64,000 nucleotides of DNA from Akebia trifoliata (taxonomy: Eukaryota > Streptophyta > Magnoliopsida > Ranunculales > Lardizabalaceae): positions 24,434,586-24,498,585 of the forward strand of contig CM030707.1 of the NCBI GenBank assembly GCA_017979445.1. The letters are read 5' to 3'. Position 1 is the first letter of the stretch. Each line of letters opens with the position of its first letter. A program made the position numbers and the translations under genes. Under the pieces are notes generated by a model. It saw only the letters and a program-made list of their open reading frames with translations. It did no database searches and was not told the origin of the DNA. This document shows positions 21,427-33,960 of the stretch, piece after piece.

Positions 21427-24345
21427 CTAGAGTTCATCCGTGTCTACGGCACGAGCATCATTTCTCGTGTTAAGGAAGTAAAAAATGAAAAAAAAAAGTC
21501 TGAGTAAGTGGTGATAATTTTCACACGACTTAAAAACGACACGAAATTAGTGGGTTTGTGTCAAGATTAATTGGGTTTGGGTTATTATTGAATTTTTTTA
21601 AGGTTAAAGGGATAAAAGATAAAAAATAATAAAACGGGTTAAAAGGGTAATATATATAATAAAGTTATAGGGGTGAAGCGTAAAAGAAATAAAGTGGGTC
21701 CCACAAACTACAGCTTGATGGGAGGGTTAAGAGGATAAAAATGAAAAAATAATTGAAAGGGTATTATTAAAGAATTTTGAGGTAAAATGGGCAAAAGATG
21801 AAAAATAATCAAATAAGTTAAAAAAATAAAAAAAGAAATGTAAAAAAATTAGATGAGTGAAAATAAAGTTGAGTTGGTAAAGAGAAAAAATAATGAAGTG
21901 GTTAAAATGGGTCTATCACAAATGTTTGTGCCTCACAACTATACCAACTCAAGGTTAAAAATTTTAAAAATAAAGTTTGAAGGGCATTATTATAAAATTT
22001 GAGACTCTAGCTCAATAGAAGGAATATTATTTAAAAAGTTGAGATTAAAAGGATAAAAGATAAAAAAAATAATAAAATAGATTAAAGAGGTAAAAGAAAA
22101 AATATAGTGAAATTAAAGGATGGGCATCCTCTTTCGGGTTAAAGGGGTAAAAGCGAAAAAAAATAAAGTTAAAGATGTATTATTAAAAAAAATAAAGATT
22201 AAAAGGGTAAAAAAAGAAAATGTAGTAAAGCTATAGGAGGTGAAGAATAAATGAAATAAAGTAGGTTCTATTAAAAATAGCTTGATGAGAGGTTTAACCC
22301 ACACAAAATGTAACTAATGAGGTTTGTTTTGGTTGGATTTGTCTTCCACAACAATGTAGTTGATTGGACATTTGTATTACACACAATTGGCCAACTCAAC
22401 TGTGTTTTATTATTTATTAAAGTTTAACTGTGTCTTACGACACGAACATCCTCTCTTAAGTTAAGGGGGTAAAAGCAAAAAAAATCGAGTTGGAGGAGCA
22501 TTATTAGAAAAAAAAATGAGATTAAACGGGTAAAAGAAGAAATATAGTAAAGTTAGGGAATGTGAAAAATAAATAAAATAAAGTGGATTCCAATAAACTA
22601 TAACTTGATGGAAGGGATATTATTAAAAAAAATAAGATTAAAGGGGTAAGAGATGAAAAATAATAAAATAGATTAAATGAGTAAAAGAGAAAATTTCGTG
22701 AAGTTAGAGAAAATATAATAAAGTTAGAGGAGGGGGCATCCTCTTTTGGGTTAAGGGGGTAAAAGTGGAAAAAATAGAGTTGGAGGGGTATTATTAAAAA
22801 AATTGAGATTAAATAGGTAAATGATGAAAAATAATAAAATGAATTAAATGGAAAGAAGCAAAAATATAATAAAATTAAATGAGGTAAAAAAATAAATGAT
22901 ATAAAGTTGATTCAATGAAATTATAGCTTGATGGGAAGTTTATCCCACAAAACTATTATAAAAAATTTGAGATTAAATGAGTAAAATATGAAAAATAATA
23001 ATGTGGATTAAAAGGGTAAAAGATGAAATATAGTAAAGTTATGGGAAGTGAAAAATAAATGAAATAAAGTAGGTCACAAAAAACTATAGCTTTATGGATG
23101 GGGTTAAAAAAATTGAGATAAAAAAGGTAAAAGATGAAAAATATTAAAGTGGATTAAAAGGGTAAAGGAGAAAATATAGTAAAATTGGAGAAAATGCATC
23201 TCCTCTTTGGAGTTAAGGGTTAAAAGTGAAAAATAATAGAGTTGGAGGGGTATTATTAAAAAATTGAGATTAAATGGGTAAAATATGAAAAATAATAAAG
23301 TGGATTAAAGGGATATTAGAGAAAATATAGTAAAATTATAGGAGGTAAAGAATAAAGTGGGTCCCATAAGACTATAGCTTGATGAGAGGTTTAACACAAA
23401 AACCTGTACATAATGGGAGGTGTGTCTTAGTTGGATTTGTCCTTTACAACATTGTAGATGATTGGACATTTGTGTCACACACAATTGTCTAACTTAATTG
23501 TACTTTTTATTATATATTAGAGTTCACTCGTACCAATGACACAATCATCCCCTCTCAGGTTAAGAGGGTAAAAATGAAAAAGTCAAGTTGGAAGGGACTT
23601 ATTATAAAAAATTTGAGATTAAATGGGTAAAAATGAAAATAATAAAATGAATTAAAGAGGAAATACAATAACGTTAGGGGATGTTAAGAATAAATGAAAG
23701 AGTTGTGATTTTCTAACGCCTCCTCTGACATACACCCCATATGTTCCTTGACGTGGCATGGGCTAGAAACATAGATTCTTTCCTTGGGATACACAATTAT
23801 ACATCCCCATAAAATTATGCAATTGTGTTTCTTGAGGAAATACATCTATGGTTCTACCATGTGCCACGTCAGGGAGTGTATGTCTGAGGAGGCGTTAAAA
23901 AACCATTATTCTATATGAAATAAAGTTAGTCCAAAGAAACTATAATTTGATGGAAGAGTAGTATTAAAAAAATTATATTAAAAAGGTAAGAGATGGAAAA
24001 CAATAAAGTGAATTATAGAGATAAAAGATAAAATATAGTAAAATTAGACGAGGGCGTATCCTCTTTTGGGTTAAGCGGGTAAAATAGAAGAAATAGAGTT
24101 GGTGGGGCATTATTAAAAACAATTGAGATTGAAGAGGTAAAATATGAAAAATAATAAAGTAAATTAAAGGAGTAGAAGAGAAAATATAGTAAAATTAGAG
24201 GATGTGAAGAATAAATAAAATGAAATGGGTCCCATAACACTATAGCTTGATGGGAGGTTTAACCTAAAGTATTATAGTTGATTGGACGTTTGTGTCATAC
24301 ACAACTGTTCCAACTCAATTGTGTTTTATTACATAAATATAACTT
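21427..24345 (-). mobile_element. Head-to-tail, three-unit Helitron-like array
   Basis: Three related units of about 0.8-1.1 kb (boundaries near 21427, 22417, 23517 and 24345). On the minus strand each unit ends with a short hairpin, then about 8 nt and CTAG (21427-21430), TTAA (22417-22420, decayed) or CTAA (23517-23520), each followed by T. This is the CTRR-T arrangement of Helitron 3' ends. Each unit begins with the same AATAAAACACAATTGAGTTGG-like segment. The interior is an AT-rich, internally repetitive purine run (GGGTAAAAGATGAAAAATAATAAAG). No Rep/helicase is present, and a canonical 5' TC is not clear. Confidence 0.55.
23700..23915. mobile_element. Foldback MITE inside the Helitron-like array
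   Basis: Long inverted repeat: TAACGCCTCCTCTGACATACAC (from 23714) pairs with the sequence ending GAGGAGGCGTTA at 23897, and weaker complementarity continues outward. The interior carries GGGATACACAA and ACGTGGCAT/ATGTGCCACGT cores shared with other hairpins in the window. The flanks both carry ATGAAA, and removing the insert restores the AATAAATGAAATAAAG motif of neighbouring array copies, so it is a genuine insertion. Confidence 0.75.
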
Positions 24346-24982
24346 TTTATCTAATTGAAAATTATCTAAATGTTGTCGTCTACGTTTTGAAATACAAGAA
24401 GATGAGTTTGAATTTGTTTTGCTTCTTTGAGACCTAATTGCAGCACTTTTGAAAGACAAACCACCACCATGTATGGTTGGCTTGGATTTAGTCTTTCAGC
24501 TTTGTGGGTAGAAAACTAGCACGAGCATAGCTTAGTGGGCGTTAGTGGTTTGACTTAAATACAAGTATACAAGAAAAATTAGATTTTGAATATTAACCTG
24601 TATTGACTTTGGTGAGTCCGGTAAAATGGGGTTAAATCTGGTAGTTTGAATTTGTGGTTTCAGCCTAACTAATGTTAATTCTGGTGACTATGGTGGTGAT
24701 GTTTAATCTTATATACATCTCTCTTGTGTATTTGATGTTGGATTAAAGCATGGTATCTTTTCAAAAAGAAAAAAAGTTATCTTTCATTTCTTCTTTTTTT
24801 ATATATAAAATATCTTATTTTTCACAAAGTGATGTCTTTCTACATTGTGAATAAATTCAACTGTAATCCAATGGTTTTTTATTTTTATTTTATTTTATCA
24901 ATAAGTCTGTTTGTAATGAGTTTAGTAATTTTGTGCTGGTAGGATCCAGTAATTTCCAGTTGCTTTCAGTGTATAGTGTTTT
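24346..24982. other. AT-rich intergenic DNA, nothing recognised
   Basis: No supported coding or structured repeat feature between the Helitron-like array and the hAT element. Confidence 0.4.
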
Positions 24983-24990
24983 AATGCAAA

Positions 24991-25454
24991 TAAGGGTGGC
25001 AATGGGTCGGATAATATCCGTTTACCTGACTCATCCTACCCGAGTTCTTTGGGTATGGGTACAATTTTTTTATCTGATTAAGAATTTGGGTAAATTTATT
25101 TGTAATTATTTTTATCCGAATATTTTTAGAATCAGATATGAATATGCGTCTTATCCAACTTGAATATCTGTTTATCCAAGTTTAATGCGATAAATTCACA
25201 ATAAAATATATGTATGACCCAAAATTAAAATTTTCCACTAGCTTCACAATGATGTATATATCCACTTGGATATCCGCTTAAAATTTGGGTAGAAATCGGA
25301 TATGGATATCCTATGAAAAAGTCAATAAATAGTTGGATATAGATATCCTTAGCATAAGTGGGTAAAAACTTGGATATGGATAAGTAGATAAAAAGTTGGA
25401 TAGGGATATGGAAATAGATTCATCTGACCCACACCCGACCCATTTCCAACCCTA
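24991..25454. mobile_element. Non-autonomous hAT element, TSD AATGCAAA
   Basis: A 464-bp element with termini TAAGGGTGGCAATGGGTCGG and, reversed, TAGGGTTGGAAATGGGTCGG. It is flanked by a perfect 8-bp repeat AATGCAAA (24983-24990 and 25455-25462). The subterminal region has multiple GGATAT/ATATCC motifs, as expected for hAT transposase-binding repeats. No coding capacity; the open frame crossing it is fortuitous. Confidence 0.93.
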
Positions 25455-25590
25455 AATGCAAACCGATAGATGCTCTAAATACAAAATAGTAATGGTAAGA
25501 GGTTGAAGGTTGACTGGAGCGGTGGTCCTAATTCTCCTCCTTTCAAGCACACGCATGCCCATGTTTATAAATTGGTGACTTGTTCTCCGA

Positions 25591-25712
25591 CCTCGGTCTT
25601 ATATGATAAACTAATAAAAATACCTTAAACCCTGATTTTATCAATAAATTATATGATGACAAGGGCATTAAGATTACTTTTCATTAGTTTATTAGAGAAA
25701 ACCTAGGTCAGG
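25591..25712. mobile_element. Small inverted-repeat MITE
   Basis: GACCTCGGTCTTATATGATAAACTAAT at the left is imperfectly complementary to ATTAGTTTATTAGAGAAAACCTAGGTC at the right. About 120 bp overall with AT-rich centre. Target duplication not identified. Confidence 0.6.
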
Positions 25713-25780
25713 TAAAACCAAAGTCAAGTCATGAGTTAATAAATATAGAGAGATGTCTCAAATATTTATAAAAGAGTGAC

Positions 25781-25934
25781 GATGAATGCACGCGGTCTTT
25801 GATACACGACTGATGTGGCAAAGGCTTAGAATCATAGATCGTTTTCATCAGATACACAAGAAAAGATGTGTGGTTCTATGCCTTTCCCATGTCAGCCGGG
25901 CACCTAACCACGCATCAAGACCGCCTGTATTCAT
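25781..25934. mobile_element. Foldback element, GATACACAA family
   Basis: About 70-bp arms: GATGAATGCACGCGGTCTTTG... pairs with ...CATCAAGACCGCCTGTATTCAT. The centre is CATAGATCGTTTTCATCAGATACACAAG. It is the best-preserved of the family; the copy at 8318-8475 has lost its outer right arm. Confidence 0.8.
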
Positions 25935-28900
25935 GATTATTCTTTATAAAACATAAAAATAAAAAAATTGAGGGTATCTATCAGTTTCAAGAGGGGTGGG
26001 GCCATGCTCCTTAATTACTTGTATAGTGGGGCTAGCATTCCTCTAATATAAATCACCTCAACGAAACCACATTTCTAGCTGAGTCTAAGTCAAACTTTCT
26101 TATTTGGTACTCGATGGTACACTAATTGATGACAAATGTGACGAACGATACAATAGCTGTCACTGATCTAATTACGTGTCATTTTTTCATTGGTCATATT
26201 CATTAATATAGTACCAAAAAGCCAATGAACAGAGACACGTCTCCTTCTACCACATGCTGTTGTCTTCCATATTCCACACGTTAGTTCTGTTCCACACTAC
26301 AATTCAACACCTCCGAATGAAAGGGGCGACTGAATTCAATTGACTCCGCAATCTCCTCTCAACTATTAATGAGGTAAAGTTTGAATATAAGTTTGGGTGA
26401 ATTACACGCTTTGACTCCTATGATTTGGCATAATTTCATAATGATCACCTAACATTTTGACAATTGCACTAACCTCTCTTTTCAGTTTGGTGTTAAAATT
26501 CAAATGTTATTTTACTATTTTTACCCTCTTATTTTAATTTTTTAATTTTATTTTTTTATATAAAAGAATAAATTTTAACACTATAAAAATGTTTTCTGTG
26601 AGCGTTAACACTCTCATGCACGAGGGATATTTTTTTGTTTTAATAAAAATATGGACATTTTACCAAATAATTTCATAGGTTTAGGTTTATTGTAAAATCA
26701 GGTCAAATTATTTTTTTTTTCTAAATATGCGAAAAGGTAGAAATGCTACAGTAACACATGAATTGACTAAAATGCCTTTTTATTAATTTTTCAATATTTC
26801 AAATTCCTTCCTTGTCTTCAACAGCCTAGATCGAACCAAAGAGGGTGAAGAATCCTATCTTTCTTCATTTCTCTTCACTACATTTGATACCTTAGATTGT
26901 TTGGAATTTCCTCAAGAAACGAAGAAGAAGATGGTGTAATCAAATTTTTATCACGTTCTATCAAACCCTAATCTTGTATTTTCCCTTAATCATAAGTTCC
27001 AATATTTTCCATGCAAGAGTTCTTTCTCTTTTCTAATTTTTCAAACAAAATACCAAGATCAATTGTGTTCTGAACCAAACGAAATTCGTTGCTCCATTTT
27101 TCTAGCTTCTTTCGTATTTTGATTGAAGATGCGTTGCAGACGAAATCGAGGTTCAATAATTTATAACTATACGTTGAGATTTTATGTACCCAACATATAA
27201 AATTGTCGAACTTTGATATACCAATATTAATCTGAAATTTGTAGAAATTCTTTTTAAAAATCTGTTGAATACATTTCTATCACTATGGTTTAGACTCCAC
27301 AAATATAATTATTTTGCTAAACATCAATTTTGAATACCTATTTTTTTTATAATAAAAATTAGTTACCTATTCATCATTTCTTTGTAATTTTCTCTATGTA
27401 GCTTATAAAAAATATGTTGAATCCCTATTGTTTGGACCATTAGATCTAATTTTCTTTTGTTAAAGTGATTCAAATCCAAAGTTGATTTGTATTGATCAAT
27501 TTTAGGGACTGGGTGAAATATGGATGAAAAGCGTATGTATGTGTTTTGGTCATGCAACGAACCAGTACATTTTGCACCAAATTGTTCAAAATAAAATTGA
27601 TGTTCTTTATGCCATTTTGTCATTCGGGGAGACTTGTAATAAGGGTCGTCCATATAAAAAATGTCTGAATGATTATGGTTATTATATGTTCACCAACATA
27701 TTAGAGAAGGTGAGTCATCAACAAATGACTGAGGTGAAGGGTAAAAAAACAGACCAGACATTACCGTCGACGAATTATACCTTTTCCAAGAAACAACACA
27801 TGTGGCTTCATCTAAAAATGTGATGATCATGTTTTTTGCTACATTTACGGGGCATTGTGAATAACTTTTTATAATGTTGTATCCAAGAAGAACATATGTA
27901 ATAACATATTAAGACGAAGAACTATGTTTCTTGTGTTTGTTAATCCGAGCACAAATGAATCTCATTGTAAATTTGGATAAATTTATTATTACATATGGGC
28001 TCCTTTCTACTGAATATGAAAAAATTTAGAGAGCTGCTATTTTCCACTTTTACTTATTACACCCCAATATCTTAAATTATTTATCACCCCAATTAAAAGA
28101 TTAAAACACCACGATTCACATTAGTATCTAATTGAATTATAGTATTATTGTGTCTAATTAAATATTGGGATTATTGACAAGATTTCAAAATTCGTGATCA
28201 CGTATAGAATTGTTTTTGTGACTGAATCCTAAAATTGAGTTGTTTTAAAAAAGCACATTGTTTTAAAAAAATTCACATTAATACAATCAGTCTAATGGGT
28301 CAAGTGTGAGAATTATTTTCATGTGGCCTATTGACCTACATATTTTTTTGGGTATTTGACTTGCACAAGAATTATATTAATTAAAGATGCGCCAATAACA
28401 ATAGAAATATCCCAATAAGTGAAGAGGAATCGTACTAAAAGAGGAACTTTAAGCCCTCTATTCTCATCTATTTACGTGGACCAGTATCCTCATAATGGTT
28501 AATTGATTATAACGATTTGAAGAGCACAAGAGAGTTTTCAATTGAGGTGATTTCCGTCAACCACTAAGGCCCTTGGTTGAAACAATACATAGAGAGGGAA
28601 TTGAAGGTAAGTTTGGAATTGAAGGATGTGGATCATTGGTTCACACTATTTGGGGATTGACATATGTACTAGGCCAAACACAGGGATAACGAAAGACACA
28701 TCTCCAACAAATCAATTCATCAGTTTATTATGTCACAAAGTAAGTGCACCTAACTTCAATATCTAGAAGCATGTATAAGATTCTTGAGATATGTGTGATT
28801 CTTGATCTTGAAAATATTATGAAATTAATGTTATGTGGAAAAGATTTAGAATAGGTTAAATCTCGCAGTGGCATCTGTGAATTTCTTAATCATTTTACAC

Positions 28901-29290
28901 TTCGGTGTATATGGTGTCAAATGTCTGTGCGACTACATGTTTGAAAAACTTATTGAAGTTTTGTTTATATGTTGGTAAGGTGGGATTTTGAATTCCCAAG
29001 GAGTATGGGTTTTACTATGACTACATCCACTTTCAAGTTAGGTCAAGGTGTTATTGAAAAGAATAGATGAGCTTTGTTTATATCATTGTGAGGGCTTCAA
29101 AACGATATAGCCAAAGCTAGCATTTTAAAGATAAAACATTATGGAGTGTATATTTGAAATTTTTATAGCACTCTTATTAGTAAAATACTTAGAAAACCAT
29201 ACATTCTCATATATACATGATGCAAATAGTACAACATTAATTCAACAAGACGTTATTGATTTTGTTGTGCTACGTGCGGCAATTTTGATG
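25935..29290. other. Largely unassigned intergenic DNA
   Basis: No protein domain, terminal repeat or RNA gene could be supported. A possible decayed MITE spans about 26395-26710 (GTGAATTACACGCTTTG... against a weakly matching right end), with no clear target duplication. The overlapping open frames at 27363-27653 (minus) and 27524-27823 (plus) resemble nothing I recognise and are antisense to each other, so at most one could be real. The region from 26770 to 27000 is pyrimidine-rich, like a 5' leader, but I cannot attach a gene to it. Confidence 0.4.
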
Positions 29291-29299
29291 AATAATACG

Positions 29300-29560
29300 A
29301 AAGAGAAAAACAAGAAAAAAATAAAAATAAACACATAAATTTAACGTGGTTTGGCGATGTGCATACATTCACAAAAACGAGAAACAAAATTTTCACTATA
29401 TGTCAAATTAGGGTTACATCATAAGAATTTATAATAAACCCTAGTCGTACAATAGGTATTAGAAAATTTCAATAATACCCCTGTACTATACTGCGGCGTC
29501 GTTGCTTCATGCCGGCATCTGCCTATATTCATTATAAACGTGTTCCATTCAATATGAGCC
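29300..29560 (-). repeat. Possible Copia-type LTR fragment
   Basis: Contains AACACATAAATTTAACGTGGTTTGGC followed by a block with TAGGGTTACATC and AATAAACCCTA. This resembles the region around the transcription start in many plant Copia LTRs. The strand was guessed from that resemblance, and no ends or partner copy were found. Confidence 0.3.
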
Positions 29561-29627
29561 ACATACATCAATAGATTTTCCAGTTGAAAAAATTAGGAAA
29601 TTCAGATAGTGATAAAAAAAGAACTAC

Positions 29628-32329
29628 TATTGACACCTAAAAACGCCCTCAGGGCAAATCCACAAGTAAACACGGATCCTGATATTTTTGAGTCATCACC
29701 TATTTTAGGTCTAGGAATCATAAAATAACTCTGAATGGAAGCCGGCTCGGTCTACTATAAAACAATGGGTAAGGGGTTAGATTACGGGTTTCAGAAAATT
29801 TCAGGCATCGAACCCGTCTATTCGAGATGATTGATCTTTACTGCGATCCAAGACTATTCTATTGTCAATGAGAGAAAATTAAAGTCAAATTATGATAAAA
29901 AGTCAAACCTAGAATCAAGTAGGAAACTACAATTAAAGTCAAAATCAAGGGTCAAATTGAAATGCTAAGTCAAAGTCAAAACTAAATGTCAAATAATAAA
30001 AAAATAAAAAATACCTAAATAAATTATTATTCAAAATTAAGCCAAGTCAACTAGAAAATAATTAACGGATAAAATAAAGAATAAAAGAAAAAAAAAATTG
30101 GTCTTTGTTTGTTGTGGTCAAGCTTGTTATCAGGTTGCCTATGTACCCCATAAACTTTGGGATCAGACCAAATATAGTTCAAAAATTTGGTGAGTTGACT
30201 CATTGAATTAGAAACCCTTTTATTATTATTATTTTTTTAAATCTTTTCTTTTCATTTTGTTTTCTTTTTATTTTTGAAATATTTTGAATTGAGTTAATTT
30301 GATTAAAATTAAAAAACATACCATGAAAATCGATTGTCGGGGCTCCTTCGAAACCTCCCAAATGAGTTAAGTGAACTCAAACACGAAAACCGAGGTTGAT
30401 GGGGTTTGTTTAGATGGGCTTAAACTGAAGTGAAGAGGTGCTATGAGGGGTGTTATGGGGCTACTATGGGCACGAAGAGAGGGTTCTTGCTATGGGCGCA
30501 AAGAGAGATCTATGATAGGATTACTATAGGCGTGAAAAGAGTGGACGGGGCTGTTGTTTCTGATGTTAAAAACGAGTGGGGGTAGGGACTTTGGGGACGC
30601 AAAACGTAATGAGGCTATGGTGAAGGTATTTGGGAGGAAAAAAATGAAGGTGATGATGGGTAGGTTCAGTGAAGAAGATGGAATGGGAGGGCTGCTGTGC
30701 GTGGAGAAGAAGGAGCTGCACAGAGGTCGATCGGGTTTAAAGAAGAGGATAAAGGAAGAGAAAAAAAAAATTGATGAAGATGGTAAGGGTTTGAATGGCA
30801 GCAAAACGAAGGTGGTAAGGATGTTTTAGAGGATGAAAACGAAGGTGATGAAGGGTAGGTTTGGGAGTGATGAGAGCATTGATCTGAGATGGAAAACGTG
30901 GCATGGTGGTGTTGGTTGAAGAAGGCGAATGGAGGGGTGGTGATGGCATGAAGAGGATGAAGAAGGAATGTCCTCCTTTCTTTCTTCTCTTCCCCCTTTT
31001 TTTTGTTTTCCTTTTCTTTAAAATTTCCTTCCTATATTTTTTTTCTTCTTCCTCTGAAGGGGTGAATGGCTCAGTTTTATAGAGGGGAGGTAGAGTCGCA
31101 TTGGGACTCCCTTTCTTGGCTCAACCTCACAGAGGTTTGAGTCTCTCTCTCTCTCACGATTTGGTTCTCGGCGGAACATGCATGGGGCTCCTTGCATGTT
31201 TCTATTATGTGGGTGATGATCCTACGGATCTCACTCATTTTGCATCACTTCCTTCCCCTACTTTATTGGTCCGATGGATGGTTGATTGGTTTGCGATTAG
31301 GGTGATTGAATGATTTGAAGCTTTGATTGATTCAAATTTTACCAGAGATGAATTTTTTAGTTAGATTGGATGATTTCAAATTCGTCGAATTTCAATTTTA
31401 ATTCGTTGCTTAGTTTCGAATCCCAATCGAAATTGATGATTGGTTTGATCATTTTCTATTTTTATTGATCAGATTAATTCGACAATGGACTTTGACTAAT
31501 TTGATTGGTCGATTCTTTTACTTGGATTAATTGATTAGTGTAAAATTTTCGAAATTTCAAATTGATTATGTGAATGGTTAAATTTTTTAAATCGATTGGT
31601 TGATTAGATTTTCACGTTAATTGATTAAATTTTATCATTTTCATATGATCAAGGATTGATGTTCCACATGTGAGAAATTTGTCATTTTATGTGAGAGATT
31701 GTTATTTCATATGAGAAAATTTGATCTTCCTAAACACGGGATCTCTAAATTTTCTCGATGTATGTAAATATTGTCAAAAGTTTATTTTCAGTCATGTTTT
31801 CCTTGAAATCGAGGTTTCTAAGTAGAGGTCATCGTCAATGGGTATTTTGATCATTTTTACAATTCTTCGTAGACTTCTCTATTTTTATCGATTTTAGTTT
31901 CGTTAGACTAAAATCACATTCCGAGAATAATAAAGTACTTTTCAAGACATTCCGGAAATGTGGGATTTGCGAGAGGTATTTTCATCATTTTGTCAGTTTT
32001 TATGAATTTTGATGAACGGTTTCGTTTAGTCATAATGTGATTATTTTTAAGTTTAAATATTGCATTTTCTTAGCATTGTGAGGTTTCTATGTCATCGAAA
32101 CATGTAACGATCCTAAGCGTATGTACTTTTTATGCCGAGTATAAATGATGCAATCCTAAACATGTGTAATTTGTAAGTTGTGCGTTCTGAGGAGAGAGAA
32201 AATAGGGTAGGTCAAGGACTTCTCACAAGATTTTGACTCTTCGCACATATTATGCATTCATTATTAGGGATCCACAATAATTAGATGACAATTGTCGAAT
32301 CAGATAATCACAAAAATGGGTTATCTATA
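29628..32329 (-). repeat. 3' LTR of old Tat-type element (2.7 kb)
   Basis: Its left part shows the same order as the U5/R region of the younger Tat LTRs: AACGCCCTC, GAGTC(A/G)(T/C)CACCTA, GGTCTAGGAA, then GCCGGCTCGGTCTACTA. Its right end, GGGTTATCTATA, corresponds to GGGGTGTCTACA. At 2702 bp it is about 1 kb longer than the other Tat LTRs. The extra DNA includes a block near 30136 (CAGGTTGCCTATGTACCCC) that in the younger elements lies internally. The purine-rich open frame at 30554-30829 lies within it and is not a gene. Confidence 0.65.
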
Positions 32330-33007
32330 GATATCCCTCTTTGTTCGAGAGTGTAAGTAAACTAGATAACAAATCTATTTAGTAGATATTGTAAAATTTG
32401 AATGCTAAAGTCAATGACATTCCATTTTGTGGTCTGATTTAACAATTTTTCAGGGTATCTAGATATTTGAAGATAAGGCTCTCTCCGAACTAAAAATGTT
32501 AGATCTTGGAGCGTGAGTTCTTGTTGACGGGAAATGATAAAAACATATTAAACCTTAATAAGATTAAAGCAAAGTGCAGTGTTTGTTTGTGTAGTGCTTT
32601 GAGCATTGATCGAATCTTCGAGTGTAAACTCTTCTCGATTAAAAGTGTAAGATCCTGGAGCGTTAAAACTCTCGTTGACAAAATGAGATAAAACATCAAT
32701 AAAACTCGAGAAATTTTTTGTAAAGAGTACGTGTATGTAGTGAATGCATGTAATGATAAAAGGATATGAACAGAGTCTCAGTTTCTTCGAACTCTGGATG
32801 ATGAAACCTCAGTATCTTCATGCTGCAGCTCAATAAAGTCTTGAAATGATTGTACGTTGATTAATTGGAGCCACGGTATTGTTGAGCTCAAAAAAATTGA
32901 AAGAGTTGTGATATTTTGAACTCAGAATGATTGGATGAAGTCATAGTAACTTTGGACTTGAAAAATGGTTAGATGAAACCGCGAATCTTTGGACTCAAGA
33001 TCGAAAC

Positions 33008-33700
33008 CATGATATTTTCAAGCTTGAATTTATAAGAACTTCATTAAATCCTATTTGAGCACACATTCTAAGGCTCGAAAAGTTAGAGTTTCTTTTCTCG
33101 ATTTAGAAATCATGAGGGCCATGTTTCTCAGGTTGGGGTTTGTAGGAGCTTCATTAAAACCTACTTAAACTCACAGTCTAGGGTTCGAAAAGTTGGAGTT
33201 TCTTTTCTCGAACTCATGAGGGCCACATTTCTTGGGCTAGGGTTTGTAGGAACTTAATTAAAAATTTACTTGAAATTATATTTGAGGGTTTGAAAAGTTG
33301 GATGCCTTAGAGATCTCATACTAATGAGCTTGATTTTGAAAATATATGAAAACCCTGGAGGATTCATATCAAAATTTTCAAAAAATTGGTTATCTTAGAG
33401 GTCTTACACCAATGAGTTTGATTTTTGAAAATAAATAGAAACCTTAGAGAATTCATACCAGAATTTTCGAAAAGTCGGATGCCTTAGAGGTCTTACATCA
33501 ATGAGTTTGTTTTTTGAAAATAAATGAAAACATTAAAAGATTCATACCAAAATTTTCGAAGAGTTTGATTTTGAAAATAAATGGAAATCCTAGAGGATTC
33601 ACATCAAAATTTTCAAAAAGTTTGATTTTGAAAATAAATGGAAACCTTAGAGGATTCATACCAAAATTTTCAAAATGTTAGATGCCTTAAAAATCTCACA
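33008..33700. repeat. Two adjacent tandem arrays in Tat 3' region
   Basis: First array (about 33008-33290): units of about 105 bp keyed by TCGAAAAGTT(A/G)GAGTTTCTTTTC and GAGGGCCA. Second array (33290-33700): about four to five units of roughly 90 bp keyed by GATGCCTTAGAG(A/G)TCT, AATGAG(C/T)TTGAT and GGATTCATA(T/C)CAAAATTTTC, the later ones internally deleted. They occupy the same place, downstream of pol and next to the LTR, as the 52-bp array of the inner Tat element. Confidence 0.8.
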
Positions 33701-33960
33701 CCAACTAATTTTCTTTTTTAGAGTTACGATGTTATCGAACTCAGATCAGTTGGGCATTGATATTGACTTATCATGCATCTGGATTCATAACTAGCCTTGG
33801 CTTACCAAACTTTTAGATTTTTTAGTAAACTTATTTTTGATCATGTGATTAGGAGTGGAATTTCTGAATCATGGTGATTGTTCGAAAAATACTTAATTTA
33901 AGGTTGACTTCTAAACGGAGCTTTACTACAAAGTTGATGAACTGAATTACTTGGAAAGTA

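Larger units (their letters stand above)
29628..33960 (-). mobile_element. Old Tat-type Ty3 element, 3' part only
   Basis: An LTR (29628-32329) followed at its right by a decayed polypurine tract and an internal 3' region (32330-33960) that aligns with the inner Tat element at 55108 onward. For example, GATATCCCTCTTTG matches GATGCCCCTCTTTGG, and TAGATAACAAATCTATTT matches TAGATAGCAAATCTATTT. The orientation is minus, so this is the 3' end. Integrase and upstream domains were not found, so the element is truncated at the right near 33960. Confidence 0.75.

Noticed and set aside
27363..27823. Overlapping open frames of 96 (minus) and 99 (plus) residues
   Set aside because: No recognisable domain; they overlap antisense, with no supporting context. 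Kept only as unassigned DNA.
30554..30829. 91-residue Lys/Gly/Glu-rich frame
   Set aside because: Purine-rich stretch inside an old Tat LTR, with mirror open frames on the minus strand.
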